Source of the DNA: DASZOC01 sp035550975
GTDB taxonomy: Bacteria > Actinomycetota > CADDZG01 > WHSQ01
DNA length: 18,375 nt
Assembly: GCA_035550975.1 (NCBI GenBank)
Contig: DASZOC010000038.1
Coordinates: 1-18,375 of the forward strand
Direction: 5' to 3'
Numbering within the stretch: the stretch's first letter is position 1; every line of letters begins with the position of its first letter. The notes under the pieces were generated by a model. It did no database searches and had not been told where the DNA came from. It saw only the letters and a list, made by a program, of their open reading frames with translations. Positions 1 through 5,951 of the stretch are shown piece after piece. A program made the position numbers and the translations under genes.

Positions 1-28
1 CGCCCCCACTCGCACGCGGACCCGTTGT

Positions 29-34
29 TAGCGT
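29..34 (+). promoter_or_regulatory. -10 hexamer, predicted leaderless start of the BKACE gene
   Basis: TAGCGT lies seven bases before the GTG at 42. No Shine-Dalgarno sequence is visible. The TAnnnT form and spacing match the same arrangement before several other genes in the window, so the first transcribed base would be at or near the start codon. The reading frame is open to the window edge, so this motif and homology are what decide the start. Confidence 0.45.
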
Positions 35-41
35 GTTTCGT

Positions 42-857
42 GTGGACCCTCTGATCATCACCGTTGCGGGCGTGGGAGCCGAGCTGACGCGCCAGGAGCA
101 ACCGAACCTGCCTGTGAGTGCCGACGAGATCGCCGACGATGCGCGGGAATGCGAGGCAGCGGGCGCATCGATCTACCATTTGCACGTGCGGGATCGCGAG
201 GGCAACCCGACGATGGAGGTCGATGAGTTCCGAGCTGCGGTCGAGGCGATCGCGGCGGAGTCGGACCTGATCGTGCAATTCACCAGTGGTGGAGGCGTCA
301 AGGACGATGCGAACGCGCGCATCGCGCCGCTGGAGCTCCAGCCCGAGATGGCGAGCTTGACTACGGGGACGGTCAACTTCGGTGACTACGTCTTCTTCAA
401 TCCGCCGTGGCTCATCACGGCTTTGTACCGGCGTATGAGGGAACACTCGATCCTGCCCGAGTTCGAGATCTTCGAACCCGGGATGATCGCGACCGCGGAG
501 CGCATCTATGCCGATCACGGCGACGGCCACCACCGCCACTTCGACTTCGTCCTCGGTGTTCCGGGAGCGATGCCGGCGTGGGACGATTCGGTCGAATTCC
601 TCGCCCGTCACCTGCCCGACGGCGCGACGTGGAGTGCCACCGGAGTCGGGGCGGCCCATCTGCGCGTCGCTACTGATGCCATCCGACGCGGCGGTCACGT
701 ACGCACGGGTTTCGAGGATGTCAGGTGGTTCGAGAAGGGCGTCCTCGCGTCCTCGAACGCGCAGCTCGTCGGCCGCGTTGCCGATATCGCCGGCCGCGAC
801 GGGCGCGCCGTCGCCACCCCTGCGGAAGCCCGCGAGATCTTGGATCTGAAGCGGTAA
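42..857 (+). CDS. Beta-keto acid cleavage enzyme (BKACE, DUF849 / Kce family)
   Basis: A 271-residue protein of the BKACE family, Zn-dependent enzymes with a TIM-barrel fold that condense a beta-keto acid with acetyl-CoA, giving acetoacetate and a new CoA ester; 3-keto-5-aminohexanoate cleavage (lysine fermentation) is the founding reaction. The N-terminus PLIITVAGVGAE and the motif HLHVRD are typical. With GTG 42 as start the two metal-ligand histidines fall at residues 46 and 48, and a conserved Glu sits at about 225 in TGFEDVRW. The C-terminal SNAQLV motif is also typical. GTG 33 is an alternative start three codons upstream, but GTG 42 fits both the family N-terminus and the -10 hexamer at 29-34. 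Substrate cannot be predicted: the family is broad, and no lysine-fermentation or carnitine genes lie alongside. The cytoplasm is the expected location. Confidence 0.9.
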   Translation: MDPLIITVAGVGAELTRQEQPNLPVSADEIADDARECEAAGASIYHLHVRDREGNPTMEVDEFRAAVEAIAAESDLIVQFTSGGGVKDDANARIAPLELQPEMASLTTGTVNFGDYVFFNPPWLITALYRRMREHSILPEFEIFEPGMIATAERIYADHGDGHHRHFDFVLGVPGAMPAWDDSVEFLARHLPDGATWSATGVGAAHLRVATDAIRRGGHVRTGFEDVRWFEKGVLASSNAQLVGRVADIAGRDGRAVATPAEAREILDLKR

Positions 858-860
858 CCT
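855..860 (+). promoter_or_regulatory. -10 hexamer of the RsiG-like gene, overlapping the upstream stop codon
   Basis: TAACCT starts with the TAA stop codon of the BKACE gene and ends seven bases before ATG 868. There is no Shine-Dalgarno sequence between them. This predicts a leaderless transcript for the RsiG-like gene, independent of the upstream gene. Confidence 0.5.
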
Positions 861-867
861 TTCGAAC

Positions 868-1410
868 ATGTCCGACAAGCGTCGCCTCGTCGAAAGGGTC
901 ACCGCCCCCGAGTATCTGCAGGGGGTAGAGGCAAAGAGCGACGACGATCTTCATGTGATGCTCGCCGAGACCACCGAAGCCGAGAACGAGGTCTCGTTCG
1001 AGCGGAAGCTCTGCCAGGGACGCATCGACATCCTCAAGGCCGAGCTGACGCGGCGCCGCGAAGGTGGCGACACGTCCGACCTGGTGGCGCGGCTCCCCCA
1101 GATCCTGGCGGGCGACGAACCTCGCTCCGACCCGGGCGCGCTTCCCCACAGGGCGCCGGATTTCTCGATCCCGCGTAATGCGGATATCCCGCGGCGGCGC
1201 GTGGAGGAGATCGTGGGCGAGCAGACGATCGCGCGCCTGCCACAGCTGCCGGACCAGGAGATCTCTTCGGTCATCGAAGCCTTGACGGAGCACGAGTCGG
1301 CCCTGTCGGCGAGACGGAAAGCGCTGCACGACGTGATCGATGTCCTGCAGCACGAGAACGTAAGGCGCCTCAAGCGCGGCGAGACGGATCCCACCGCAGC
1401 GCTGAGCTGA
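868..1410 (+). CDS. RsiG-like c-di-GMP-binding anti-sigma protein
   Basis: A 180-residue, mostly helical protein. The signature E-x3-S-x2-R-x3-Q-x3-D, known from Streptomyces RsiG as the c-di-GMP binding motif, is present intact at E39, S43, R46, Q50, D54, on a helix ending QGRIDILKAE. A second copy occurs at E143, S147, R150, H154, D158, with His in place of Gln. In Streptomyces venezuelae RsiG holds the sporulation sigma factor WhiG inactive when c-di-GMP is bound between the two helices of an antiparallel coiled coil. The two-motif layout is that of the monomeric Streptomyces type rather than the single-motif Rubrobacter type, which acts as a homodimer. A proline- and charge-rich linker of about 60 residues separates the helices. 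No sigma factor, flagellar or cyclase gene is in the window, so the partner is unknown. Homology is called from the motif pattern; the sigma target is inference. Confidence 0.8.
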   Translation: MSDKRRLVERVTAPEYLQGVEAKSDDDLHVMLAETTEAENEVSFERKLCQGRIDILKAELTRRREGGDTSDLVARLPQILAGDEPRSDPGALPHRAPDFSIPRNADIPRRRVEEIVGEQTIARLPQLPDQEISSVIEALTEHESALSARRKALHDVIDVLQHENVRRLKRGETDPTAALS

Positions 1411-1418
1411 TCCGCGGG

Positions 1419-2150
1419 TTAGCGGCCCTTCTTACCCTTAGCGGGTGCGCCGTTGCGCTTGTCGTCCTGCGGCGTGCCGGGGTTGCCGCTCGGCTGCGAG
1501 GAACGACCCGAAGCCTTGCTCGCCGGCCGGAGCCCCCGCCCCCCCTCGCGGGAGCGGCCGCGTGACTTCGTCTCATCCTGGTGCCCGCGGCCGGAGCGAC
1601 CGCGGCGAGAAGCAGGCTGCTTGCGCTCGGCGTCATCCTGCGACTTGCCATGGCCGCGCGTCTTGTGCGACCCCGAAACGTCGTGCCGGCCGTTGTGGTC
1701 GTTCTTGTGGTGGCCTTTCCCGCGCGCCTTCTCGTGGCCCGTCTGCTTGACCTTCGAACGCTTCGCCTTCTCTTCGTCTTCGCGCGCTGCCTGCCACAAC
1801 AAAGACGCAGCCCGCTCGGGGGCCGTGTCGGTGGTGTCCACGACCTCTCGCGTTCCGAGGACGAGGTCGCCCGCGTCGGCGGCTGGGCCGGCAGCGACGA
1901 CTGCCGCGGCATCGCCGGTCGCCGGCGCCTGCTCGGCCGCGACCGGTCCAGGTGATGCGGGCAACACGACGGGGCGGGCGGTTCCTGCATTCGGGCGCTC
2001 GGCTTTGACTCCGGGTCCCGTGTCACCGGTCAACGCGGTGTGGAACGCGATCAGGGAGAACGCGAGGAGGCTGCCGGCCACGAGCGCGGCGAGGCCGGCC
2101 TGGGCCGCGTGGGCCCGGCGGTCGGATCGCATCGTCGGCTCGTGGTCCAT
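1419..2150 (-). CDS. Membrane-anchored protein with low-complexity basic tail, unknown function
   Basis: From the ATG at 2150 the protein has 243 residues: a short N-terminus with several charges (MDHEPTMRSDRRAHAAQ), one hydrophobic segment at about residues 18-38 (membrane anchor or uncleaved signal), an Ala/Pro/Gly-rich stretch, then from about residue 125 a tail extremely rich in Lys, Arg, His, Gly and Ser, ending GKKGR. No known domain is recognised. ATG 2150 is preferred because GGAG lies eight bases upstream; ATG 2174 and 2156 in the same frame are alternatives, adding eight or two residues. The gene converges on the RsiG-like gene with only eight bases between them. A role in binding nucleic acid or acidic cell-envelope polymer is possible from charge alone. 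The opposite strand is also open but has no recognisable protein. Confidence 0.6.
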   Translation of the reverse strand: MDHEPTMRSDRRAHAAQAGLAALVAGSLLAFSLIAFHTALTGDTGPGVKAERPNAGTARPVVLPASPGPVAAEQAPATGDAAAVVAAGPAADAGDLVLGTREVVDTTDTAPERAASLLWQAAREDEEKAKRSKVKQTGHEKARGKGHHKNDHNGRHDVSGSHKTRGHGKSQDDAERKQPASRRGRSGRGHQDETKSRGRSREGGRGLRPASKASGRSSQPSGNPGTPQDDKRNGAPAKGKKGR

Positions 2151-2325
2151 AGTCATAGCTCCAGGGTTCGCCATGGTCCTACCCGATTCCTGCTGCTCTA
2201 TGCATTCAATTGGCTACACAGCGTAGCTAGACCGGTAGGTTACGTCCGATTTGCACCAATCTCAAGGACTTTTTTGCGGATCGCCCGCTCTTCACCTTCC
2301 CCGCGCGGAAGCTCCTACCAACGAC

Positions 2326-2339
2326 GGCGCCGCGGCGCC
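2326..2339. repeat. 14-bp perfect GC palindrome in the divergent intergenic region
   Basis: GGCGCCGCGGCGCC reads the same on both strands. It lies in the 225-bp gap (2175-2399 from the longest possible upstream start) between the basic-tail protein and the XRE regulator gene, five bases upstream of that gene's -35 element. A second, smaller inverted repeat, GCTACACAGCGTAGC, lies at 2213-2227. Either could be a regulator binding site; such palindromes can also arise by chance in very GC-rich DNA. Confidence 0.4.
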
Positions 2340-2344
2340 TGTGC

Positions 2345-2373
2345 TTGCAACTGTTAAACAAACGTGCTATGAA
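2345..2373 (+). promoter_or_regulatory. Canonical promoter of the XRE regulator with possible operator
   Basis: TTGCAA (2345-2350), a 17-base spacer, and TATGAA (2368-2373) preceded by TGC (extended -10) form a good housekeeping-type promoter. The spacer contains TGTTAAACA (2352-2360), a palindrome with four-base arms placed where a bound regulator would block RNA polymerase. The downstream gene encodes an XRE-family DNA-binding protein, so autoregulation is a reasonable inference. The leader is about 20 bases and carries the Shine-Dalgarno-like GGAAGGGGGA at 2381-2390. Confidence 0.65.
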
Positions 2374-2399
2374 CGCTAGCGGAAGGGGGAACAGAGCAG

Positions 2400-2786
2400 A
2401 TGGCGACGGGACGGATGAAGCTGGGAGAGCTGGGCGAGTTCATCCGCGAGCAGCGGCGGTCGTCGCGGCTATCCCTGCGGAAGCTCTCGGACCTCGCCGG
2501 CATCTCGAACCCGTACCTATCGCAGATCGAACGCGGGTTGCGGAAACCGTCCGCCGAGATCCTCCAGTCGATCGCCAAGGCCCTGCGGATCTCGGCCGAG
2601 ACGCTGTACGTGCGGGCGGGCATCCTCGACGAGGACCGCGAGCACGACCTGGTTGCGGAGATCCTGAAAGACGGGTCCATCACGGAGCGCCAGAAGCAAG
2701 TGCTGATCGACGTCTACCGCTCGTTCAGTGACGAGCGCGATCAGCCAGTCGCGAAGGCGGCTTCCATCAAGGACGTGTCCGAATGA
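2400..2786 (+). CDS. XRE-family transcriptional regulator (Rv0474-like)
   Basis: A 128-residue protein with an N-terminal HTH_3/XRE domain at about residues 11-65: IREQRRSSRLSLRKLSDLAG, then SNPYLSQIERGLRKPSAEIL as the recognition helix region, then the conserved ALRISAETLYVRAG. The C-terminal half is charged and helical. The HTH sequence is very like that of actinobacterial regulators encoded next to HbhA (Rv0474 in M. tuberculosis, from memory), and here too the next gene encodes an HbhA-like protein. It has its own promoter and a purine-rich ribosome site nine bases before the ATG. The 148-base gap to the next gene suggests a separate start for that one. It is likely to regulate itself and perhaps the neighbour; effector unknown. 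Confidence 0.88.
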   Translation: MATGRMKLGELGEFIREQRRSSRLSLRKLSDLAGISNPYLSQIERGLRKPSAEILQSIAKALRISAETLYVRAGILDEDREHDLVAEILKDGSITERQKQVLIDVYRSFSDERDQPVAKAASIKDVSE

Positions 2787-2919
2787 CTTTCAAGCTTGAC
2801 GGGATCCGGAGCAACCCTCTTCACCCCCACCCGGCGTTGGGCGCCTGCTGCGATTGCGCAGGAGTCGCTCGGCGAGCCTCCGCGTTCCCGTCATCTTTTC
2901 CACGCACTAGATATACGAG

Positions 2920-2929
2920 AAGGAGGTGA
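2920..2929 (+). promoter_or_regulatory. Near-perfect Shine-Dalgarno sequence deciding the start of the HbhA-like gene
   Basis: AAGGAGGTGA is an extended match to the anti-Shine-Dalgarno end of 16S rRNA. It lies five bases before ATG 2935 and overlaps an in-frame GTG at 2926, which can therefore be dismissed as start. It stands out because most genes here have no such site; strong translation is expected. A TAGATA hexamer at 2908-2913 may be the -10 element. Confidence 0.75.
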
Positions 2930-2934
2930 AAGAC

Positions 2935-3336
2935 ATGGCGAAGACCCAAGACATCGTGTACGCGGTCGTCGGTGCCGGCGACGTCGCGCTCGAGAAGGTC
3001 CGTGATCTCCGCGAGCTCGACCCCAAGGCTCCCCGGAAGGCGTACGACGACTTCGTCGAGCGCGGGCAGGCGCTGAGCAAGAAGATCCGTGCCTCTGCCG
3101 CGACGAAGCAGGCTGCACAGCAGACGAAGACTGCCCGCGCCCAGGTGAAAGCAGCGACGACCAGCGTGAGCAAAGCGATCCGTGCTAACGCAGCCGGTTC
3201 CACGAAGAAGGCAGCCGACCAGACGAAGGTGGCACGCGCTCAGGTGAAGGCGGCTTCCACGAGCGTCACGAAGGCATTGAAGGCCAACACGAAGGCGGCT
3301 CGTTCCGCGGCCGAGAAGGTCCTCAAAGCTTCCTAG
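2935..3336 (+). CDS. HbhA-like lysine-rich helical protein
   Basis: A 133-residue, very Lys/Ala-rich protein, predicted almost fully helical. The N-terminal part (AVVGAGDVALEKVRDL, then a YDDFVERGQAL segment) resembles HbhA of mycobacteria, which has GAADLALATVNEL and YNELVERGEAAL in the same order, as I recall them. The large central coiled-coil of HbhA is missing, so the protein is about two-thirds as long. The rest is a duplicated Lys/Ala/Thr/Ser-rich segment: residues 63-85 and 96-118 are near copies spaced 33 residues apart. HbhA binds heparan sulfate through its Lys-rich tail and has also been linked to lipid bodies; phasin-like or histone-like (H1-type tail) functions are real alternatives for this short version. 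No signal peptide or membrane segment. It follows an XRE gene as hbhA does in M. tuberculosis. Confidence 0.7.
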   Translation: MAKTQDIVYAVVGAGDVALEKVRDLRELDPKAPRKAYDDFVERGQALSKKIRASAATKQAAQQTKTARAQVKAATTSVSKAIRANAAGSTKKAADQTKVARAQVKAASTSVTKALKANTKAARSAAEKVLKAS

Positions 3337-3357
3337 CGCGCGCTGGCGACGACTGGC

Positions 3358-3381
3358 AGGGCGCCCCGGAGGGTGCGCTCT
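3358..3381 (+). terminator. Hairpin terminator candidate after the HbhA-like gene
   Basis: AGGGCGC at 3358-3364 pairs with GCGCTCT at 3375-3381 (one G-U), continued by CCC/GGG across a bulged T, with a three-base loop. The stem is about ten base pairs and lies 22 bases after the stop. There is no real U-tract (TCTCAT), as is common for actinobacterial terminators. Confidence 0.5.
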
Positions 3382-3424
3382 CATCCGTGGGTGGAACAAG
3401 CCTCTGAGGCGTGGTGTTACGGCC

Positions 3425-3430
3425 TAGTGT
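3425..3430 (+). promoter_or_regulatory. -10 hexamer, predicted leaderless start at ATG 3438
   Basis: TAGTGT lies seven bases before ATG 3438. It supports that ATG rather than the in-frame GTG at 3411, which lies upstream of the hexamer. Confidence 0.5.
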
Positions 3431-3437
3431 GGAGACG

Positions 3438-4451
3438 ATGACGCTCGAGGTAGGCCTGGAGTGCACCGAGCGCTGTTTCGAGCTTCCCGAGTGGCGGAGT
3501 CTCCTCGAGCAGGACCCGAACCGCCAGCTGTTCGCCTACCCCGAGTGGAACCGCGCCTGGTGGGAGGAGTTCAAAACGGGTAAGGACCTTCTCCTCATGA
3601 CCATGACCCGCGGCTCCGACCTGGTCGCGATCGTTCCGCTCTATCGGCGGATCGACGAAGGCCGCAAGCTCCTGCGTTTCGTCGGCGGCATCGACCTGAC
3701 CGACTACCTGGGCCCGATCTGTGCGCTAGAGGATCGCGGCGAGGTCGCCGACGCGCTCGTGGACTGGCTGGCGACGACCGATGTGGAGTGGGACGAGCTC
3801 GACGCGCACAGCATGCCGGTGCCGCTCGGCTTCGCGGAGTTCCTCGTCGAACGAGCCGACGCTCGCGGCTTCGCGTTCCGTATCGAGCAGGAAGAGACCG
3901 CCGCCGTCCTCCCGCTGCCGTCGGACTGGGAGACCTATCTGTCTTCGCTCGACAAGAAAGAGCGTCACGAATTGAAACGGAAGCGGCGGAGGCTCGAGCG
4001 AGAGCATCCCGATGCCGCCTTCAGGACAGCTACCGCGGAGACGCTCGAAGCCGACTTCCAGACGTTCGTCGACATGCATCGCGGGGCTGAAGGTCACAAA
4101 GGCCATTTCATGCGACCGGAGGTAGCGACGTTCTTCCGCCGGCTGGCGGACGCGACCATGCCGCTGGGGTGGCTGCGGTTGGACCTCCTCGAGATCGGCG
4201 GGCGGGCCGTGGCGTCGACGTTCGGCTTCGAGATCGAGCGCAAGTTCTATCTCTACAACTCGGCTTACGAGCCCGATGCTGCGCGGCTCTCGCCGGGATT
4301 GGTGCTGGTCTCCGAGCTGGTCAAACGCTCGATCCAAGACGGCCTCGAGCTCTTCGATTTCCTCCGCGGCCCGGAACGGTACAAATACCAGCTCGGTGCC
4401 CAAGCCGTTCCCCTGAACAACGTGAAGGTGTTCCGCACCGAGGCCGCATGA
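3438..4451 (+). CDS. GNAT-fold acyltransferase, Acetyltransf_6 (CelD/BcsL-type, FemAB-related)
   Basis: A 337-residue soluble protein with the layout of the CelD/BcsL group: an N-terminal half with LFAYPEWNRAWWEEF and VAIVPLYRR, a very basic helix LDKKERHELKRKRRRLERE near residue 170-190, and a C-terminal GNAT-like half (GGRAVASTFGFEIERKFYLYNSAYEP, then LVKRSIQDGLELFDFLRGPERYKYQLG; quoted in parts). Such proteins transfer acyl or aminoacyl groups, often to sugars or cell-envelope molecules, and commonly sit near glycosyltransferases. Its TGA stop overlaps the ATG of the MshA-like gene (ATGA), so the two are probably translationally coupled and act on related substrates. It is not the MshD type by sequence. 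A role in acylating a mycothiol-related or other glycoside is speculative. Confidence 0.8.
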   Translation: MTLEVGLECTERCFELPEWRSLLEQDPNRQLFAYPEWNRAWWEEFKTGKDLLLMTMTRGSDLVAIVPLYRRIDEGRKLLRFVGGIDLTDYLGPICALEDRGEVADALVDWLATTDVEWDELDAHSMPVPLGFAEFLVERADARGFAFRIEQEETAAVLPLPSDWETYLSSLDKKERHELKRKRRRLEREHPDAAFRTATAETLEADFQTFVDMHRGAEGHKGHFMRPEVATFFRRLADATMPLGWLRLDLLEIGGRAVASTFGFEIERKFYLYNSAYEPDAARLSPGLVLVSELVKRSIQDGLELFDFLRGPERYKYQLGAQAVPLNNVKVFRTEAA

Positions 4452-5689
4452 GACGCATCGCCGTCGTCTCGTATCACTCTTCTCCACTCGTCGAGCCCGG
4501 TCTCGGCGACGCGGGCGGCATGAGCGTCTACGTGCGCAGCGTCTCGCAGGCTCTGTCGAAGCTCGGTTTCCGAACCGACATCTTCACGCGCTCCGACAGC
4601 GGGATGCTAGCTATGACCGAGATCTTTCCCGGAGTCCGCGTGATCGCCGTGCCGGCGGGCCCCGCGGGGACGGTCGACAAGCTGAGCCTGACTTCGCATA
4701 TCTCCGAATTCGTCTCCGGCATCCGCGCCTTCGCGACGTCGACGCGCAGTGTCTACGACGCGATCCACTCGCATTACTGGCAGTCGGGTGTCGCGGCCGC
4801 CGATCTGGCGGCTTCGTGGCGGGTGCCGTTGGTGCACAGCAACCACACCCTCGCGAAGGTCAAGAACCGGCATCTTCCACCGGGAGACCCGCCCGAACCC
4901 GACGCCCGCCTGAGGGGCGAGGAGCGGGTGATCGCGGCTGCCGAGACGCTGATCGCCTCGACCGACGACGAATGGGAGCACCTCGCCTGTCTCTACGGAG
5001 CCAACCACGATCGGATCAAGACGATCTATCCGGGCGTGGATCATGCGTTGTTCTCTCCTTCCGACCGCGCGACGGCACGACGTGCCCTCGGGTTGGGCGA
5101 GGGGCCCGTGCTCGCCTACGTCGGCCGGATACAGCCGTTGAAAGGGCTCGACCTCGCGCTGCGTGCGGTCGAGCAGCTGGAGCCTGCGCTGGGCGAGCAG
5201 GTGACGCTGCTCGTCGTAGGCGGTGCCAGCGGACCGGCCGGAGAACGCGAGGAGAAGGCACTACGGTCGCTCGCGACGTCCCTCGGGATCGCGGACTCCG
5301 TCCGCCTCGAAGGACCGCGGCCGCACGCAGCCACGCCGACGTTCTACCGGGCCGCGGACGCGGTTGTCGTGTGCTCGTACTCGGAGTCGTTCGGCCTTTC
5401 GGCTCTCGAAGCGCAGGCTTGTGGCACGCCGGTCGTCGGAACCGCGGTCGGAGGCCTCAAGCACATCGTCGTGGACGGCCGCTCCGGCTTCCTCTGCGAC
5501 AGCCGCGACCCGTCGCAGTTCGCCGGTAGGTTGAAGACGTTGCTCGGCGACCGCGACCTCGCGCGCTCGTTGTCTGCGCATGCGGTCGAAGGTGCGGCGT
5601 CGTTCACCTGGGAACGCACTGCGTGCGAGCTCGCGGACCTGTACGAATGCCTCGTTACGGAGCGCATGCCGGAAGCTTGCACCTGCTGA
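4448..5689 (+). CDS. mshA: GT4 glycosyltransferase, MshA-like (D-inositol-3-phosphate glycosyltransferase)
   Basis: A 413-residue GT-B glycosyltransferase. MshA makes GlcNAc-inositol phosphate from UDP-GlcNAc and L-inositol 1-phosphate, the first step of mycothiol synthesis. MshA/sucrose-phosphate-synthase features seen: SSPL...GDAGGMSVYV near residue 20, HSHYWQSG, HTLAKVKN, VGRIQPLKG and the E-x7-E motif SESFGLSALE (E313, E321). Residues recalled as binding inositol phosphate in C. glutamicum MshA (K78, Y110, T134, R154) fall at the same numbers here; donor-side Arg and Lys match R227 and K232. One change: the usual GGMN is GGMS. The position between XRE-hbhA and proC genes parallels M. tuberculosis mshA. 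Start is ATG 4448, overlapping the previous gene. No mshB, mshC or mshD is in the window, so another GT4 glycoside function is not excluded. Confidence 0.72.
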   Translation: MRRIAVVSYHSSPLVEPGLGDAGGMSVYVRSVSQALSKLGFRTDIFTRSDSGMLAMTEIFPGVRVIAVPAGPAGTVDKLSLTSHISEFVSGIRAFATSTRSVYDAIHSHYWQSGVAAADLAASWRVPLVHSNHTLAKVKNRHLPPGDPPEPDARLRGEERVIAAAETLIASTDDEWEHLACLYGANHDRIKTIYPGVDHALFSPSDRATARRALGLGEGPVLAYVGRIQPLKGLDLALRAVEQLEPALGEQVTLLVVGGASGPAGEREEKALRSLATSLGIADSVRLEGPRPHAATPTFYRAADAVVVCSYSESFGLSALEAQACGTPVVGTAVGGLKHIVVDGRSGFLCDSRDPSQFAGRLKTLLGDRDLARSLSAHAVEGAASFTWERTACELADLYECLVTERMPEACTC

Positions 5690-5766
5690 GCGCGGTCAGG
5701 AACTCGCGAATAAATCTTGCGCACGGCTGACCAGGAACTTTGTGACTACTCCTAGGGGTTGCGGGG

Positions 5767-5795
5767 TTGACCGCGTTCGATGGCGTCGCTATCTT
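5767..5795 (+). promoter_or_regulatory. Strong promoter-like sequence with no downstream gene
   Basis: TTGACC (5767-5772), exactly 17 bases, TATCTT (5790-5795). This is one of the best housekeeping-type matches in the window, yet no protein gene on this strand follows before the convergent proline dehydrogenase gene. Transcription would begin near 5802 and run through the long hairpin at 5849-5942. Confidence 0.5.
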
Positions 5796-5801
5796 CACGC
5801 A

Positions 5802-5942
5802 CGTCCTGAGGAGCAGTCGCAGAAAGCGGGCCTGACGACCGGTTCCTCGAGATAGAGGGTCCTAGAAGCGGAAGCTGACGTATCTCGTGTGTGGGGAAGT
5901 GCACGAGGTGCGGCGACGGAAGTTTCTAGGGCCCTCTGTCTT
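5802..5942 (+). ncRNA. Candidate structured noncoding RNA
   Basis: The region between the MshA-like stop and the convergent proline dehydrogenase stop (5690-5951) has no convincing gene. Downstream of the promoter-like sequence, 5849-5869 can pair with 5922-5942 as a 21-bp stem with four G-U pairs. Inside it, 5879-5889 pairs with 5902-5912 (11 bp, loop of 12), leaving a symmetrical internal loop of nine bases on each side (5870-5878, 5913-5921). A smaller helix upstream can form between TGAGGA and TCCTCG. The whole is a rod with a central bubble. No Rfam family is recognised. Alternatives: a bidirectional terminator for the convergent genes, the 3' end of proline dehydrogenase mRNA, or a mobile palindrome. 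Ends are estimates. Confidence 0.35.
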
Positions 5943-5951
5943 TGTCGTGAG

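Noticed and set aside
1453..2226. Plus-strand open frame of 257 residues opposite the basic-tail protein
   Set aside because: Ser/Arg/Cys-rich with no domain and no promoter or ribosome site. The minus-strand frame has a membrane segment and a ribosome site, so it is preferred, though both are low-complexity.
4169..4447. 93-residue extension of the MshA-like protein
   Set aside because: Lies inside the acyltransferase gene in another frame and is Arg-rich; the conserved RRIAVVSYHSSPL begins at ATG 4448.
5689..5760. Repeated CAGGAACT after the MshA-like gene
   Set aside because: Eight bases, two copies only; no attachment-site or operator logic beyond chance.
5849..5942. tRNA or riboswitch
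   Set aside because: No cloverleaf or T-loop GGTTCGA context, and no gene on the plus strand follows that a riboswitch could control.
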